64,000 bases of DNA, from positions 124,001 to 188,000 of the forward strand of contig DJVH01000015.1 of the NCBI GenBank assembly GCA_002440825.1, written 5' to 3'. The notes beneath the pieces are model-generated. The model was not told the origin of the DNA, did no database searches, and saw only the letters and a program-made list of their open reading frames with translations. This document shows, one piece after another, positions 51,968-62,500 of this stretch. Source of the DNA: Bacteriovoracaceae bacterium UBA6261 (GTDB lineage Bacteria; Bdellovibrionota; Bacteriovoracia; Bacteriovoracales; Bacteriovoracaceae). The position numbers and the translations under genes were made by a program. Positions within the stretch are counted from its first letter, which is position 1. Each line of letters begins with the position of its first letter.

Positions 51968-52354
51968 TTAGTCCCTCAAAACTTCACAGATAAATTTGGC
52001 ATCAAGTGGAGTTTTGCTGCCGTTTAAATTTAATACACCTTTTAAATCAACTGTGCTGTAGTCGTTCAAATGAATGGTTCCATCAAAACGCGATGTTTTA
52101 GATTTTAATTTTAACGGTCCTGAAAGAACATCTGTTGAATCAAAAACGCCAGAGAGAAGATTGCCGCCAAAAATTAATGTGAGGTCATTGTCCCGGCCAT
52201 CGCCATGTGAGTTTCGGTGTTCGTACAAGTTCAAAATCAATGTTTCGTTTTCACCGTAGAGAATTGTCTTTGTTCTGCAAAGTGACCAGAGACTGTCATG
52301 AGCGAAAGCAGAAAATGATGTAACAAGAAAAAGAGCGAGGATTGAAAGTTTCAT
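51968..52354 (-). CDS. hypothetical secreted protein
   Basis: A 128-residue protein with a signal peptide (ending SAFAH) and an AGGAGG before the ATG (52354). The mature part is beta-rich (LTLIFGGNLLSGVFD, STVDLKGVLNLNGSKT) with two cysteines near its ends (WSLCR and FICEVL) that may pair. No family recognised. Confidence 0.65.
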   Translation of the reverse strand: MKLSILALFLVTSFSAFAHDSLWSLCRTKTILYGENETLILNLYEHRNSHGDGRDNDLTLIFGGNLLSGVFDSTDVLSGPLKLKSKTSRFDGTIHLNDYSTVDLKGVLNLNGSKTPLDAKFICEVLRD

Positions 52355-52430
52355 AAGACCTCCTGATTTTGAAAGCAGGTTTACCATTGCGCTAAAATCA
52401 GGGCAAGTGCTTAATCGTGATTGCGGACCT

Positions 52431-52511
52431 TGTCAGGTGTCTGTCAGGTGCCACTAGACTTTGCGGAGCATAAGTCTAGTGGCACCTGCTCAGCGGCACC
52501 TGCTCAGCGGC
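52431..52511. repeat. palindrome with direct repeats (REP-like)
   Basis: A hairpin with 17 perfect pairs: arm 52445-52461 (CAGGTGCCACTAGACTT) and arm 52472-52488, loop of ten. TGTCAGGTG is repeated at 52431-52439 and 52442-52450. A 14-bp unit GGCACCTGCTCAGC is repeated in tandem at 52481-52494 and 52495-52508, with a third start beyond. Lies between two minus-strand genes and may serve as a terminator; similar GGTGCC words occur near 63.0 kb and 22.5 kb. Confidence 0.75.
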
Positions 52512-53282
52512 TTAGAATTGATTGTCCCATGGGAACATTGAAATGGAGATCTCATAAACGCGATTTTTGTTCTTACTTTTCTTGTCGATGAAGTTGGCCA
52601 GAGAGCGGCGAAATTTTTTAATTTTTTCTTTTACTTCTGGAATGAGGTCAGCGTCCATTCCGATCGTGACCGCACTTTGATCCCTTTCCGAAAAGGGAAA
52701 CAAGTCCATGGCCTCGATGGCCCTCTCCAGAACTTGTTTTTGTCTTAAGCGAAGTGCCACTGGAATAAATTGTTCCTGAAACTCTGTTATGGGTCCCGGC
52801 TTGGCCACAATTTCTCCGTTTTCTTTTTGAATCAGAAGATTCAGCTTAACTAAACGTTCTAAAGCGAGCTGTGCATCTGTTTCGCTGATGGCAAGGCGTT
52901 TAGAAATCCATTCAGCAGTTGGTTCAAAGTCGCTCAGACAAGTTAGTTCCATAATCACATAATGATACCATTCTTGAATGATTTTTATTTCTTCGATTTG
53001 AAGATGGTGGAGGGCCTGGAACTCTAAAACAGAGCTTTTTCTCTTATTGTGAAGTGAAATCTCCTTTTCGTAGATTTGATATTCTTCGGGAGTGAGCGAA
53101 AGAGGTTCCGCAATTTTCAATAAGACTTTATTGGTAACTTTTGATTTGTTAGTTAAAATTCTGGATAAAACGGAAACGTCTAAAGATAAAAATTTGGCGT
53201 ATGCTCGCAAGGAGTAGCGTGGGTTAATTTTTTTCCTACGTTCAAATTCGGCATTTAATTTTTTTACAATTTTCATCATCAT
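52512..53282 (-). CDS. TIGR02147/DUF4423-family regulator
   Basis: A 256-residue protein: an N-terminal helix-turn-helix (NPRYSLRAYAKFLSLDVSVLSRILTNKSKVTNKVLLKIA) and a C-terminal DUF4423-like domain (LEFQALHHLQIEEIKIIQEWYHYVIMEL, AEWISKRLAISE, MDLFPFSERDQSAVTIGMDADLIPEV), ending in EISISMFPWDNQF. Paralogues abound in Bdellovibrionota and Fibrobacteres and often flank surface-protein genes. It is the likely regulator of the neighbouring fibre locus. No strong ribosome site; ATG choices at 53282, 53279 and 53276. Confidence 0.85.
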   Translation of the reverse strand: MMMKIVKKLNAEFERRKKINPRYSLRAYAKFLSLDVSVLSRILTNKSKVTNKVLLKIAEPLSLTPEEYQIYEKEISLHNKRKSSVLEFQALHHLQIEEIKIIQEWYHYVIMELTCLSDFEPTAEWISKRLAISETDAQLALERLVKLNLLIQKENGEIVAKPGPITEFQEQFIPVALRLRQKQVLERAIEAMDLFPFSERDQSAVTIGMDADLIPEVKEKIKKFRRSLANFIDKKSKNKNRVYEISISMFPWDNQF

Positions 53283-53310
53283 TTACCGTAGCGTTTTCAA
53301 TTTAATTTGC

Positions 53311-54702
53311 CTAGAAAAATATCCCGAGTAATCCATATTGCAGTTTTTCTCCTGTTTGATCTTCTGAACTCACCCCCGCAGGCTCTCTATAAAGAGTCGC
53401 TTCAGGCTCAAAAAAACCAAATGAAGTTAAACCTCCGGTAAATTCTCTAATTGAATTATTTCCAGGTTCACCAAAAGAAAGCTGTTGCTCAAAGAATTCA
53501 AAGTCTGAAAGAACCACTTCTGATGTTGAGCAGGAGTAAAGAGGGAGATCATAATTATCATTGATCATATACCCGGTAATAAAATTGGTTCCGTAATCCA
53601 TTTGATCCAGCCGCAGTGGTATCTCAAGCTGAGTCGCCGGATTTTCGAGACCCACATCCAGCAAGGCCAGTACATCAAGCGGCGTTGGTGCGATCAAATT
53701 TCCATAGGATTGAACGATATCATCACATTTCATATCTAATCCCAAGGGGCCAGGATCATGACTTTTTAAATTGATGATGCCAGCGCCATATCCATTTTTA
53801 CCGAAGTCCAGACTGGAGAGATAGACTTTGCCGGAAAGCTGAGTTGTTTGATAATAGTTTTGTTGATGACCAATTTGAAGATCGGGCAAAGTGGAATTGA
53901 TAGTGTAATTCTGCTGGTATGTTTCTGAAGAACCATGGTCAGCAGAATCCCCATAAAAACTTAAGCAGTAATTTGCATCAGTTGCTCCAATGGGAATTTT
54001 GGTCGAATAGGTCGTGCCCGATGCATAAGGATCACAACATCCGCTGCCTGTATCTTTGCCTAGACAGTAAGTAATAACTGAAGCTGAAGAGCAGGAAAGA
54101 GTGACGCCAATGGGATGGTTGAATGAACCGCCTGAAAGACTTGCTGTACATGTGTTGGGAATGACTTCAGCCGAACCGGAATTAGAACCATTAGAACTGA
54201 TGCCGCTGGAGTTCACATTGTTTTTTATTTCGTCTTTTTTCTTTTCGTTTGTCTTGTAATAGGGACCATAGACCGTTTCAATCCCTTTGGACTGATTGGT
54301 TTTTAGCGGTGAGGGAGCGGACTTTTTCTCTTCATTGATTAGATCATGGCTTGGTTCGTAGGAATGGTTTTGTACGGATTCCATGAGAGGAGGAGAATCA
54401 AAAAATCCGGAGCCAGAACTGAAGCTCTCAGAGTGAGAATGATAAGGTTCATCTTGAAAATCATTTTTTTTAACAGCGGTCCTGATGATGTCCGGTTTAT
54501 ATATTTCTGCTTTGATCATCTCTGCTGAGGCGGGGTTGCGAAGGATACTTTTCTCCATTTTTTCTGGCGACGGTACGTCATTCTGAACTGTCGTTTGTGG
54601 AGGAACCCTTTCGTGAGACCGGAAAAAATTGCTCAATAACAACAGAATGACTGTGAGTGAGATGGCCGAAAAAATGACTTTCATTTTATTCAAATTTTCC
54701 AT
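53311..54702 (-). CDS. surface protein with chitobiase-like C-terminal domain
   Basis: A 463-residue protein: one N-terminal TM helix (VIFSAISLTVILLLLSNFF), a Ser/Pro/Asn-rich unstructured region (30-180), then a domain like the CHB_HEX_C module (CTASLSGGSFNHPIGVTLSCSSA, TYCLGKDTGSGCCDPYASGTTYS) often used in adhesins and carbohydrate-active proteins, and a C-terminal part of about 200 residues with no recognised match. Cys-rich in the middle. Divergent from the fibre gene, sharing the palindrome at 54743-54772, and upstream of the TIGR02147 gene on the same strand. Confidence 0.7.
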   Translation of the reverse strand: MENLNKMKVIFSAISLTVILLLLSNFFRSHERVPPQTTVQNDVPSPEKMEKSILRNPASAEMIKAEIYKPDIIRTAVKKNDFQDEPYHSHSESFSSGSGFFDSPPLMESVQNHSYEPSHDLINEEKKSAPSPLKTNQSKGIETVYGPYYKTNEKKKDEIKNNVNSSGISSNGSNSGSAEVIPNTCTASLSGGSFNHPIGVTLSCSSASVITYCLGKDTGSGCCDPYASGTTYSTKIPIGATDANYCLSFYGDSADHGSSETYQQNYTINSTLPDLQIGHQQNYYQTTQLSGKVYLSSLDFGKNGYGAGIINLKSHDPGPLGLDMKCDDIVQSYGNLIAPTPLDVLALLDVGLENPATQLEIPLRLDQMDYGTNFITGYMINDNYDLPLYSCSTSEVVLSDFEFFEQQLSFGEPGNNSIREFTGGLTSFGFFEPEATLYREPAGVSSEDQTGEKLQYGLLGIFF

Positions 54703-54742
54703 GCTGGAGTATCGTCACTAAGAGGGTACACATGAAACTTTT

Positions 54743-54772
54743 AGTGTTGTGAATGAGCTAATTCACAACACT
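54743..54772. promoter_or_regulatory. 30-bp near-perfect palindrome between divergent surface genes
   Basis: AGTGTTGTGAAT (54743-54754) and ATTCACAACACT (54761-54772) flank GAGCTA, itself centred on AGCT; one base on each side of AGCT breaks full symmetry. It is 40 bases upstream of the minus-strand gene and 94 bases upstream of the fibre gene start. Probable operator for a dimeric regulator of both directions. Confidence 0.65.
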
Positions 54773-54866
54773 TTCTAGAGCGTTATTCAAAAGATTATAT
54801 TTAAAAAAATTAAATGAAATTAACATTAACTAAGGTTTCCGAACAAAATCAAAAGAGGACGAGATT

Positions 54867-57800
54867 TTGAAAAACTTTTTTCATGCAATTTTTTTTTCTT
54901 TGATGACTTTGATTTGCTCAAATGTGAGAGCCTCAGAATCTCTCAGCTATTCCGGTCGATTGGTCAATGCCAATGGCTCTCCCGTGAGCGGACCAGTTAA
55001 TTTAAAAGTCGAGTTGGCTTATACAAACGCGCCGTCTTCTATACTTTGCTCACAGGATTTTTCCAACGTCATTTTAAGCAATGGTGTTTTTCATTTAAAA
55101 GTAGATTTGGATTGCGGTTCTCCGGTTACTTTGTCGCAAGTGTTGAACCAAATTCCGGCGAATGAAAGTGCGGCGATCAGAGTGACTGATGTGACTCATT
55201 CAAAGACTTATTCTTTTCAGGCTTTGCACTCAATGCCTTTTGCTAATATCGCAGAGACATCAAAGCAACTCATTCAAATGGGAGCTTCTGATGGACAGGT
55301 TTTAAAATGGAGTAATTCCAGTTCGAAATGGGTGCCAGGTTCTCCCGGTGGAGGAGGGACTGTCACCAACGTTTCAGCCTCAGCTCCTTTAAGTGTTACG
55401 AATGGAGGAACGACTCCGGCGCTAACAATAGCAAAGGCGAATTCAACGACTGATGGTTATTTATCAGCTGCTGACTGGTCTGCTTTCAATAATAAAATTG
55501 GCGTGGTCACTGGGGGAACAATTGCTCAGTATTATCGTGGAGACAATTCCTGGCAGACGCTCAATACGAGTGTCGTGCCTGAAAGTGGTGTGACGAATTT
55601 ATATTTTTCCAATGCGAGAGTTCTGGGTGTTCCTCTCGACGGTTTTGTCGCAGGTCCTGGAGTGATTGCAGCTTCTGATACTGTTCTGGAAGCTTTTGGA
55701 AAAACTCAGGGGCAAATCAATTCACTTGTCGCAAATAATGCCAACTTTTTAATAAAAAACGGAACGGATTCAATTACCGGAGAAGTGACAGTTGCAAGTC
55801 CTACCGGATTTTTACGGATCACAGATCCTCCAGCTATTTTCACCGATGCTACCAACATGGCCTACGTCGATTCACGCGATGATTTAAAAGTAAATAAAGC
55901 GGGCGATACAATGTCGGGACTTTTAACTCTTGATAACAATGTCAGGCTTAAAGGTGGTGCAAACTACGTCACTCTCAAAGCGCACGCGACAACATCGGCC
56001 AGTTATAATTTCGTTTTTCCACAAACAGCAGGCACAAGTGGCTTTGTTCTGTCGACAGATGGAAGTGGAAACACAACGTGGATTAATTCGGCCAACGTTG
56101 CTAATGGAACCGACACTGTTACTTCGGCAAGTATAGTAGACGGCGCTATCATGGATGCTGACGTGAATGCATCAGCTGCAATTGCTCAATCGAAAATTGC
56201 CAACCTCACGACAGATTTAGCAGGGAAGGAAGCGACTGTTACTAATCCAAACGATACAACAAAATATTATCGCGGCGATAAAACCTGGCAGACTTTGAAT
56301 ACGACTGCCGTTGCAGAAGCGGCTAATTTATATTTTACCAATGCGCGTGTTTTAGGTGTTGATCTCGCCGGTCTGAACACAAGCCTTGCAGGTCCTATTT
56401 CTTCTGTTGATACAGTCATCGATGCTTTTGGAAAAATTCAGAATCAAGTGACGACACTAAAAGGAAACGGACAGTGGAGTAAAACGGGAAGTGATATTTA
56501 TTTCAACACCGGAAATGTCGGCGTGGGAACATCTGCTCCTGGTTCTGCTTTAGATGTGAAAGGGACTTTAAGATTTTCAGGATCAACTTCAGGTTTTGTC
56601 GGATTAGTTCCGCCCGCAGTGGCAGGATCAACTGTCTATACTTTGCCATCAGCAGATGGTTCGGCCGGACAAATTTTAAAAACAAATGGTGCCGGTGTTT
56701 TAAGTTGGGTGAACGATAATACCGGCGCTGGTGCTTACTCAGGTGCTATCAACAAAGCAGTGATCACCGATGGGACAGGAGCGCTTGGAACATCGGCGAC
56801 GACGTCGACTGAACTAGGGTTTGTGTCAGGAGTGACAAGTTCTATTCAAACACAGTTGGATTCAAAGCAATCAGCAACTCTTTCTTCAGGAAAAATCTTA
56901 GTTGGTAATGGAAGTAACGTTGCAACGGCGGTGACACCATCGAGCGATGTTTCCATGACAAATGACGGAGCCTTCACAGTAACCAAGTTGCAGGGGAAAG
57001 CTGTCTCAACAACGGCACCAGTTCTCGGAAGTTTTCTGAAGTGGGATAACGTTCTCACGCAGTGGGCACCAACAACATTTGCAACTTGCTCGGGCGCAAA
57101 TCAAGTCATGCACTATGTGCTCCTGACTGATACCTGGAGCTGCGATACTTTAACTGCAGATAATATTCTTCCTGCACAGACAGCGAACAACGGAAAATTT
57201 TTAACAACAGATGGAACCACTGCTAGTTGGCAATCTTTTTCTGGAGTCACAGGTTCAGGAACAACAAATTATTTGCCAAAATTCACCGCTGCTTCAACTC
57301 TTGGCGATTCTCTTATTTTTGATAATGGATCCAAGGTTGGAGTTGGAACAAATGTACCTGTAAATACTTTAAGTGTTTTAGCGCCCTATGGAAGCCCAAG
57401 TAATTTTGGTACTGGTGCTAATGGTGGTTTCCGACTGATGAATCCAACCAATGCAGTTGTTCTCGATATGGGAATTGGAATTAATACAACGGCGTGGCTG
57501 CAGGCCCGCGACCCAAGCAATTATGCCACCGTGAAAAATATGTTACTGAATGCGGTGGGAGGTACTGTAACAATTGGCGGTAGTAACGAAACTGTTGCTT
57601 TAAGTACGGGGAGTATTTCAGCTGCCAACGGTGTATTTGGAGTTGTGGGGAACAATGCGGCTTCCGCTAGTTCTTATGGGATCGCGGTCCTTGCAAATAA
57701 TAGAACAACACCGGCAGCAGGTGACACTGCTGGAGAATTAAGATTTTCTATGAATAACAATGCTGGTAACCGAGACCTGGCGTTTATCACAGCAAAAGCA

Positions 57801-59501
57801 GATGGCACTGGCGGTGCGAATGGATACGGAGGAAGTCTTATATTTTCATCCAAGTCGGATAACGTACTTTCAGCACCTGGCGAGCGTATGAGAATTACTA
57901 GTAGTGGTAATGTCGGTATTGGAACAGCAACTCCAGGAACAAAACTTGAAGTTGCAGGCCAGGTGAAAATCACAGGTGGCGTTCCAGGAGCAGGAAAAGT
58001 TCTGACGTCGGATGCAGCAGGGCTTGCAACTTGGGAAACTCCAGCGGCCGGAGGAATTACTTCACTCAACGGACTCATTGGAACAACTCAAACTTTCGCA
58101 ACACCAGAAACGACGGGAACAGCACCGAACTGGTCTTCAAGCGGATCTGCTCACACAATTAATATACCGATGGCCTCAGCAGCTGGTGTGACAGCAGGTC
58201 TTATTTCAAAGTCAGATTACGATTCATTCAACAGCAAACTTGGAACGACTTTAAACTCAGGAAATATTTTAGTTGGTAACGGCGCTAATGTTGCGACAGC
58301 GGTGACACCTTCGAGTGATGTTTCCATGACGAATGCCGGAGCTTTCACTGTGACGAAGTTGCAGGGGAGATCCGTTTCAACAACGGCGCCAGTGCTGGGA
58401 AGTTTTCTGAAGTGGGATAATATTCTTTCGCAATGGGCACCGACACCATTAGCTACTTGTTCAGGTGCAAACCAGGTCATGCACTATATTTTACTTACTG
58501 ATACCTGGAGCTGCGATACTTTAACAGCAGATAATATTCTTCCTACACAGACAGCGAACAACGGAAAATTTTTAACAACAGATGGAACCACCGCTAGTTG
58601 GCAAACTTTTTCTGGAGTAACAGGTTCAGGGACAACAAATTATTTGCCAAAATTTACCGCGGCTTCAACAATAGGGAACTCTCTTATCTATGATAATGGA
58701 ACCAGTGTTGGGATTGGCACTGCAACTCCTGCTACAAAATTAGATGTTGCAGGTTCTGCACGTTTTATTGATGTCGGCATAGGAGCTAGACAACTCACCA
58801 TTAATGGAGGCTCTACTGCCTATGTACAGATAACAAACTCTACATCAGGATCCGCGAGCACAGACGGGATAAATTTCGAGTATAACGGACATAATTTTAA
58901 TATTGTTAATAATGAAAACGATGCAACATTTGGTGGGCCAGTACAAATTTTAAGTGCAGGGACTTCAAATTCATTCGTAGTTAATAGAGAAAAAGTTGGT
59001 ATTGGTGATTACACACCAGATGCTAATTTTGAAATTAGTTTAAATGCCATCACCACAGGAAATGCAATTTTAGTTAGTTCTAATGATGATACTGATGGCG
59101 ACTTGCTCACTATGACAAAACTTGGCAATGTCGCTATCGGGACAACGACTCCTGGTTCCAGCACAAAATTGAACGTAGCAGGTCAGATTAAATCCGGTTC
59201 AGCCTCAATCGCAACGGGCTCCGTTGATTGGGTGAGCGGTAACTCCATCACAACAAGTTTCGATTGCGGATCAAACATTACTCTCGCCAATTTAAGAGAT
59301 GGCGGATCGTACACACTCGTTGTGACAGGAACAGGAACAACTCAATGTAACTTTTCAACGACTACTACCGGCGATGATGCTGCCACTGTCACTTATCGTT
59401 TTAAACCGACGAACGGAGTTCGAACAGCGACTTCACACACAGTGTATTCACTTTTAAGAATAGGAACTATTGTTTATGTTTCATGGATATCGGGTTTCTA
59501 A
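54867..59501 (+). CDS. giant secreted fibre-like surface protein
   Basis: A 1544-residue protein, TTG start with AGAGGA seven bases upstream, followed by a signal peptide (ending CSNVRASE). After a beta-rich head (about 25-130) come repeats typical of tail-fibre-like surface proteins: YYRGDNSWQTLNTS / YYRGDKTWQTLNTT with NLYF(S/T)NARVLGV, ADWSAFNNKI, several GVGT..P..L.V and GIGTATPG(T)KLEVAG units, and NNGKFLTTDGTTASW twice. It ends with a compact domain (SYTLVVTGTGTTQCNFSTTT...YVSWISGF) of a kind I have met at the ends of Bdellovibrionota surface proteins. A 413-bp internal duplication is present. It heads a three-gene operon. Confidence 0.85.
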   Translation: MKNFFHAIFFSLMTLICSNVRASESLSYSGRLVNANGSPVSGPVNLKVELAYTNAPSSILCSQDFSNVILSNGVFHLKVDLDCGSPVTLSQVLNQIPANESAAIRVTDVTHSKTYSFQALHSMPFANIAETSKQLIQMGASDGQVLKWSNSSSKWVPGSPGGGGTVTNVSASAPLSVTNGGTTPALTIAKANSTTDGYLSAADWSAFNNKIGVVTGGTIAQYYRGDNSWQTLNTSVVPESGVTNLYFSNARVLGVPLDGFVAGPGVIAASDTVLEAFGKTQGQINSLVANNANFLIKNGTDSITGEVTVASPTGFLRITDPPAIFTDATNMAYVDSRDDLKVNKAGDTMSGLLTLDNNVRLKGGANYVTLKAHATTSASYNFVFPQTAGTSGFVLSTDGSGNTTWINSANVANGTDTVTSASIVDGAIMDADVNASAAIAQSKIANLTTDLAGKEATVTNPNDTTKYYRGDKTWQTLNTTAVAEAANLYFTNARVLGVDLAGLNTSLAGPISSVDTVIDAFGKIQNQVTTLKGNGQWSKTGSDIYFNTGNVGVGTSAPGSALDVKGTLRFSGSTSGFVGLVPPAVAGSTVYTLPSADGSAGQILKTNGAGVLSWVNDNTGAGAYSGAINKAVITDGTGALGTSATTSTELGFVSGVTSSIQTQLDSKQSATLSSGKILVGNGSNVATAVTPSSDVSMTNDGAFTVTKLQGKAVSTTAPVLGSFLKWDNVLTQWAPTTFATCSGANQVMHYVLLTDTWSCDTLTADNILPAQTANNGKFLTTDGTTASWQSFSGVTGSGTTNYLPKFTAASTLGDSLIFDNGSKVGVGTNVPVNTLSVLAPYGSPSNFGTGANGGFRLMNPTNAVVLDMGIGINTTAWLQARDPSNYATVKNMLLNAVGGTVTIGGSNETVALSTGSISAANGVFGVVGNNAASASSYGIAVLANNRTTPAAGDTAGELRFSMNNNAGNRDLAFITAKADGTGGANGYGGSLIFSSKSDNVLSAPGERMRITSSGNVGIGTATPGTKLEVAGQVKITGGVPGAGKVLTSDAAGLATWETPAAGGITSLNGLIGTTQTFATPETTGTAPNWSSSGSAHTINIPMASAAGVTAGLISKSDYDSFNSKLGTTLNSGNILVGNGANVATAVTPSSDVSMTNAGAFTVTKLQGRSVSTTAPVLGSFLKWDNILSQWAPTPLATCSGANQVMHYILLTDTWSCDTLTADNILPTQTANNGKFLTTDGTTASWQTFSGVTGSGTTNYLPKFTAASTIGNSLIYDNGTSVGIGTATPATKLDVAGSARFIDVGIGARQLTINGGSTAYVQITNSTSGSASTDGINFEYNGHNFNIVNNENDATFGGPVQILSAGTSNSFVVNREKVGIGDYTPDANFEISLNAITTGNAILVSSNDDTDGDLLTMTKLGNVAIGTTTPGSSTKLNVAGQIKSGSASIATGSVDWVSGNSITTSFDCGSNITLANLRDGGSYTLVVTGTGTTQCNFSTTTTGDDAATVTYRFKPTNGVRTATSHTVYSLLRIGTIVYVSWISGF
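56886..58669 (+). repeat. 413-bp direct duplication inside the fibre gene
   Basis: Bases 56886-57298 and 58257-58669 match at most positions with no gap, 1371 bases (457 codons) apart and in the same frame. The shared peptide runs from an SSGKI/NSGNI-LVGNG segment to TNYLPKFTAAST. Third-position changes dominate, so it is an old in-frame duplication kept by selection. Confidence 0.85.
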
Positions 59502-62500
59502 ATTTTTAAATTTTCTTTTTTATTTTTTACTCGCAATACCTCTCTCGGCCCATGCCTTCAGAGCGAATATTGGTTTTTGGCAAAACTCATGTAGCATTTC
59601 TTTTACACCGACCTATAACTTGAATAGCACCGTCTCCAGCATCGTTAAAGTTGGCACAGATACTTATGTCGGAGGAAATTTTACAACCGTGAATGGAGTC
59701 GCACGTGAAAGAATTGCGGCCTTTGATAGCAATGGAGCTCTCTTAAATTTTAATCTTCGCGCAAACGCTATTGTCAGAGACATGGAAGTTTCCGGGAATA
59801 CGCTTTATATCGCAGGGGATTTTACCAAGTTGGGAGACTTCACTTTTTCTTCGGGTAATCATTTTGATAACGAAGTCATGAACACTACATTTCCCCTTGT
59901 GAACGGAAACATACGTGCTTCGATATCAGACGGAGCGGGGGGCTGGTATATCGGAGGAACTTTTTCTACGGTTGGAAGTTTTACAAGAAACAGACTGGCC
60001 AGAATAAATGCAGATGGGAGCGTCCATCCTTTCAATCCCGATGTAAATGGAGAAGTTGACTCTCTCAAATTGGATGGAGGGACTCTTTATGCTGGTGGAT
60101 ACTTTAGCACCGTAGGGGGAATTACCAGAAAAAAATTTGCAGCCATAGATACGGTCACAGGACTTGCAACAACACTGGATAAAAAATTTAATAACCCCGT
60201 TCTGACGATGCAACAATCGGGAAATATTTTATATGTCGGAGGAAGTTTTACCAGTGTAGAAGAGAATTATACTATTGGTGGAGCCGCCCAATTATCGACG
60301 GCAGGTGTGTATAATCCATTTTTTCCCAATGTCACGGGTACAGTATATGCCATCATTCCTGATGGAGCCAACGGATGGTATATCGGTGGACAATTTTCTG
60401 CTGTTGATGGTGTGGCCAGAAACAATGTCGCCAGAATCAATGCTGACGGATCCCTTCATGCTTTCAATCCCAATGTCAATAATATCGTTTACACACTTCA
60501 GTTAGATGGATCACTGCTTTACATGTCCGGCAGTTTTACTCTTGTCAATTCTATCGCACGAAACAGACTTGCTGCCGTTGATGTAACGACAGGATTGCCC
60601 ACAAGCTTTGCTCCAAACTTAAACAGTACTGGCTATTCGATTTTGGTTGATGCAACAACAATTTATATCGGTGGAGCTTTCACGACTGCCGATGCGCAAC
60701 CCAGATTGGGAGTGGCTTCCTATGATAAGACAACAGGAGTCTTGAACAGCTTTAATCCTGGATCGGGTACTGGTTATGTGCGAACTTTGCTCCTGTCAGG
60801 CTCAACTCTTTATCTTGGTGGGAGTTTCACCTCGATGGGAGGACAGGCCAGAATGAATTTAGCAGCCGTTGATACGACAACTGGGCTCGCCACAAGTTTT
60901 AATGTCAGTGTTGTTGCCACTGGCGGAGTCCTCTATAGCATGGTGCTCGATGGAACAACTTTGTATCTTGGCGGCTTTTTCAATCAGGTGGGAGGAGTAG
61001 GCCGACAGAGTGTGGCCGCTGTAGACATTACCAACAATGCCGTTTTACCTTTTAATCCGAGCTTATCCGATTCAACTGGAAATAATAATGCTTTTTCCAT
61101 TCGCTTAGTCGGAACTTCTCTCTACATCGGGGGAGATTTCGGTAGAGTCGGTTCAGAAATTCGTAATGGATTTGCCATGGTGGATACTGTGACTGGAGTC
61201 GTTTCAAGTTTTGATCCACCTCAAAATGGTTCCGTGAAGGTGATAGCCTATGATGGAACCAATCTCGCGATCGGTGGAACTTTTACGGTTGTAGGGGGTG
61301 TTTCTAAAAATAGGCTCGCGGCGATTGATTTAACAACCGGAGAATTCACCAGCTTTGATGGAGCCGCAACAGGAACTATTTCTGCTTTAGCAAGTGATGG
61401 TACAAATCTTTATGTCGGCGGAGCTTTTAATCGTATTGGTGGAGGGACTATAGCCAAACTTGCTTCTTTCAATTTGTCGACTGGAGTTTTAACGGCGTTT
61501 AATCCCAATGCCAATAGTTCGGTTCAAGCTTTAGTCATTGATGGAACTACACTTTATGCTGGTGGATTTTTTTCTTTTATCGGGGGAGCCGGGAGAAACC
61601 GTCTTGCCGCTATCAACACGACCAATGGAATTGTAGCAGCTGTTACTCCCGGTGCCGACAACACCGTTTATTCTCTTGCAAAAAGCGGGACTACTCTTTA
61701 TATCGGAGGCGATTTTTCAAGCATTGGCGGACAACCAAGAGAGAGATTAGCGGCCTTTGATATCTCAACAGGGCTCATCAAAAGTTTTGACCCCGGTGCT
61801 AATGGTGGCGTTGTTTACACATTATCTACAAGCGGAACAACTCTTTATGCTGGAGGAGCTTTTCTCTCAATGGGAGGTTTCAACAGGCCAAGAATTGCGG
61901 CCATTGATCTCACTACTGGCCTGCCAACAAGTTTTAATGCAGCTGCCAGTGGTACAGTTTATGATATCCTTCTTAATGGTAGTGAGCTTTATGCGATCGG
62001 AAGTTTTGCGTCCATTGGTGGATCTCCCAGGAATAATGCAGGTGCAGTTGACCTCACTACTGGATTAGCAACAAGCTTTAATCCAAACCTGAACACCACT
62101 GGATATAGAATGCTGAAAAATAACACGACTCTCTACCTGGGGGGTAACTTCACAACGGTCAACGGTGCGACTTCTCGACCTTATTTTGCTGAAGTTGATA
62201 TTGCCACGGGAGCTGCCACACCATTTAATCCCGTTATCGCTGGAACAACAGTCTATACGATGTTGCTTTCAGGAACGACCCTTTATCTCGGCGGTACTTT
62301 TACCTCTATTGGAGGACAAGCGAGAATCAATGCGGGGGCAGTGGATACGTCAACAGGTCTCCCGACCACTTTTGATCCCAATGCGAATGCAAGCGTTAAT
62401 GATATGATTTTGGTTGATAACAACATTTACCTTGGCGGGAACTTCTCAACAATCGGTGGGATTTCAAGATCAAGATTTGGAGCCGTTGATGCAACAACAG

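Noticed and set aside
57674..58078. Antisense gene of 134 codons inside the fibre gene
   Set aside because: Its Pro/Ala/Val-rich product is what the complement of Gly/Thr/Ala repeats gives; no start signal.
54867..59501. Prophage tail-fibre gene
   Set aside because: The repeats resemble phage tail fibres, but there is a signal peptide and no capsid, portal, terminase, integrase or lysis gene anywhere in the window. A cell-surface protein is more likely.
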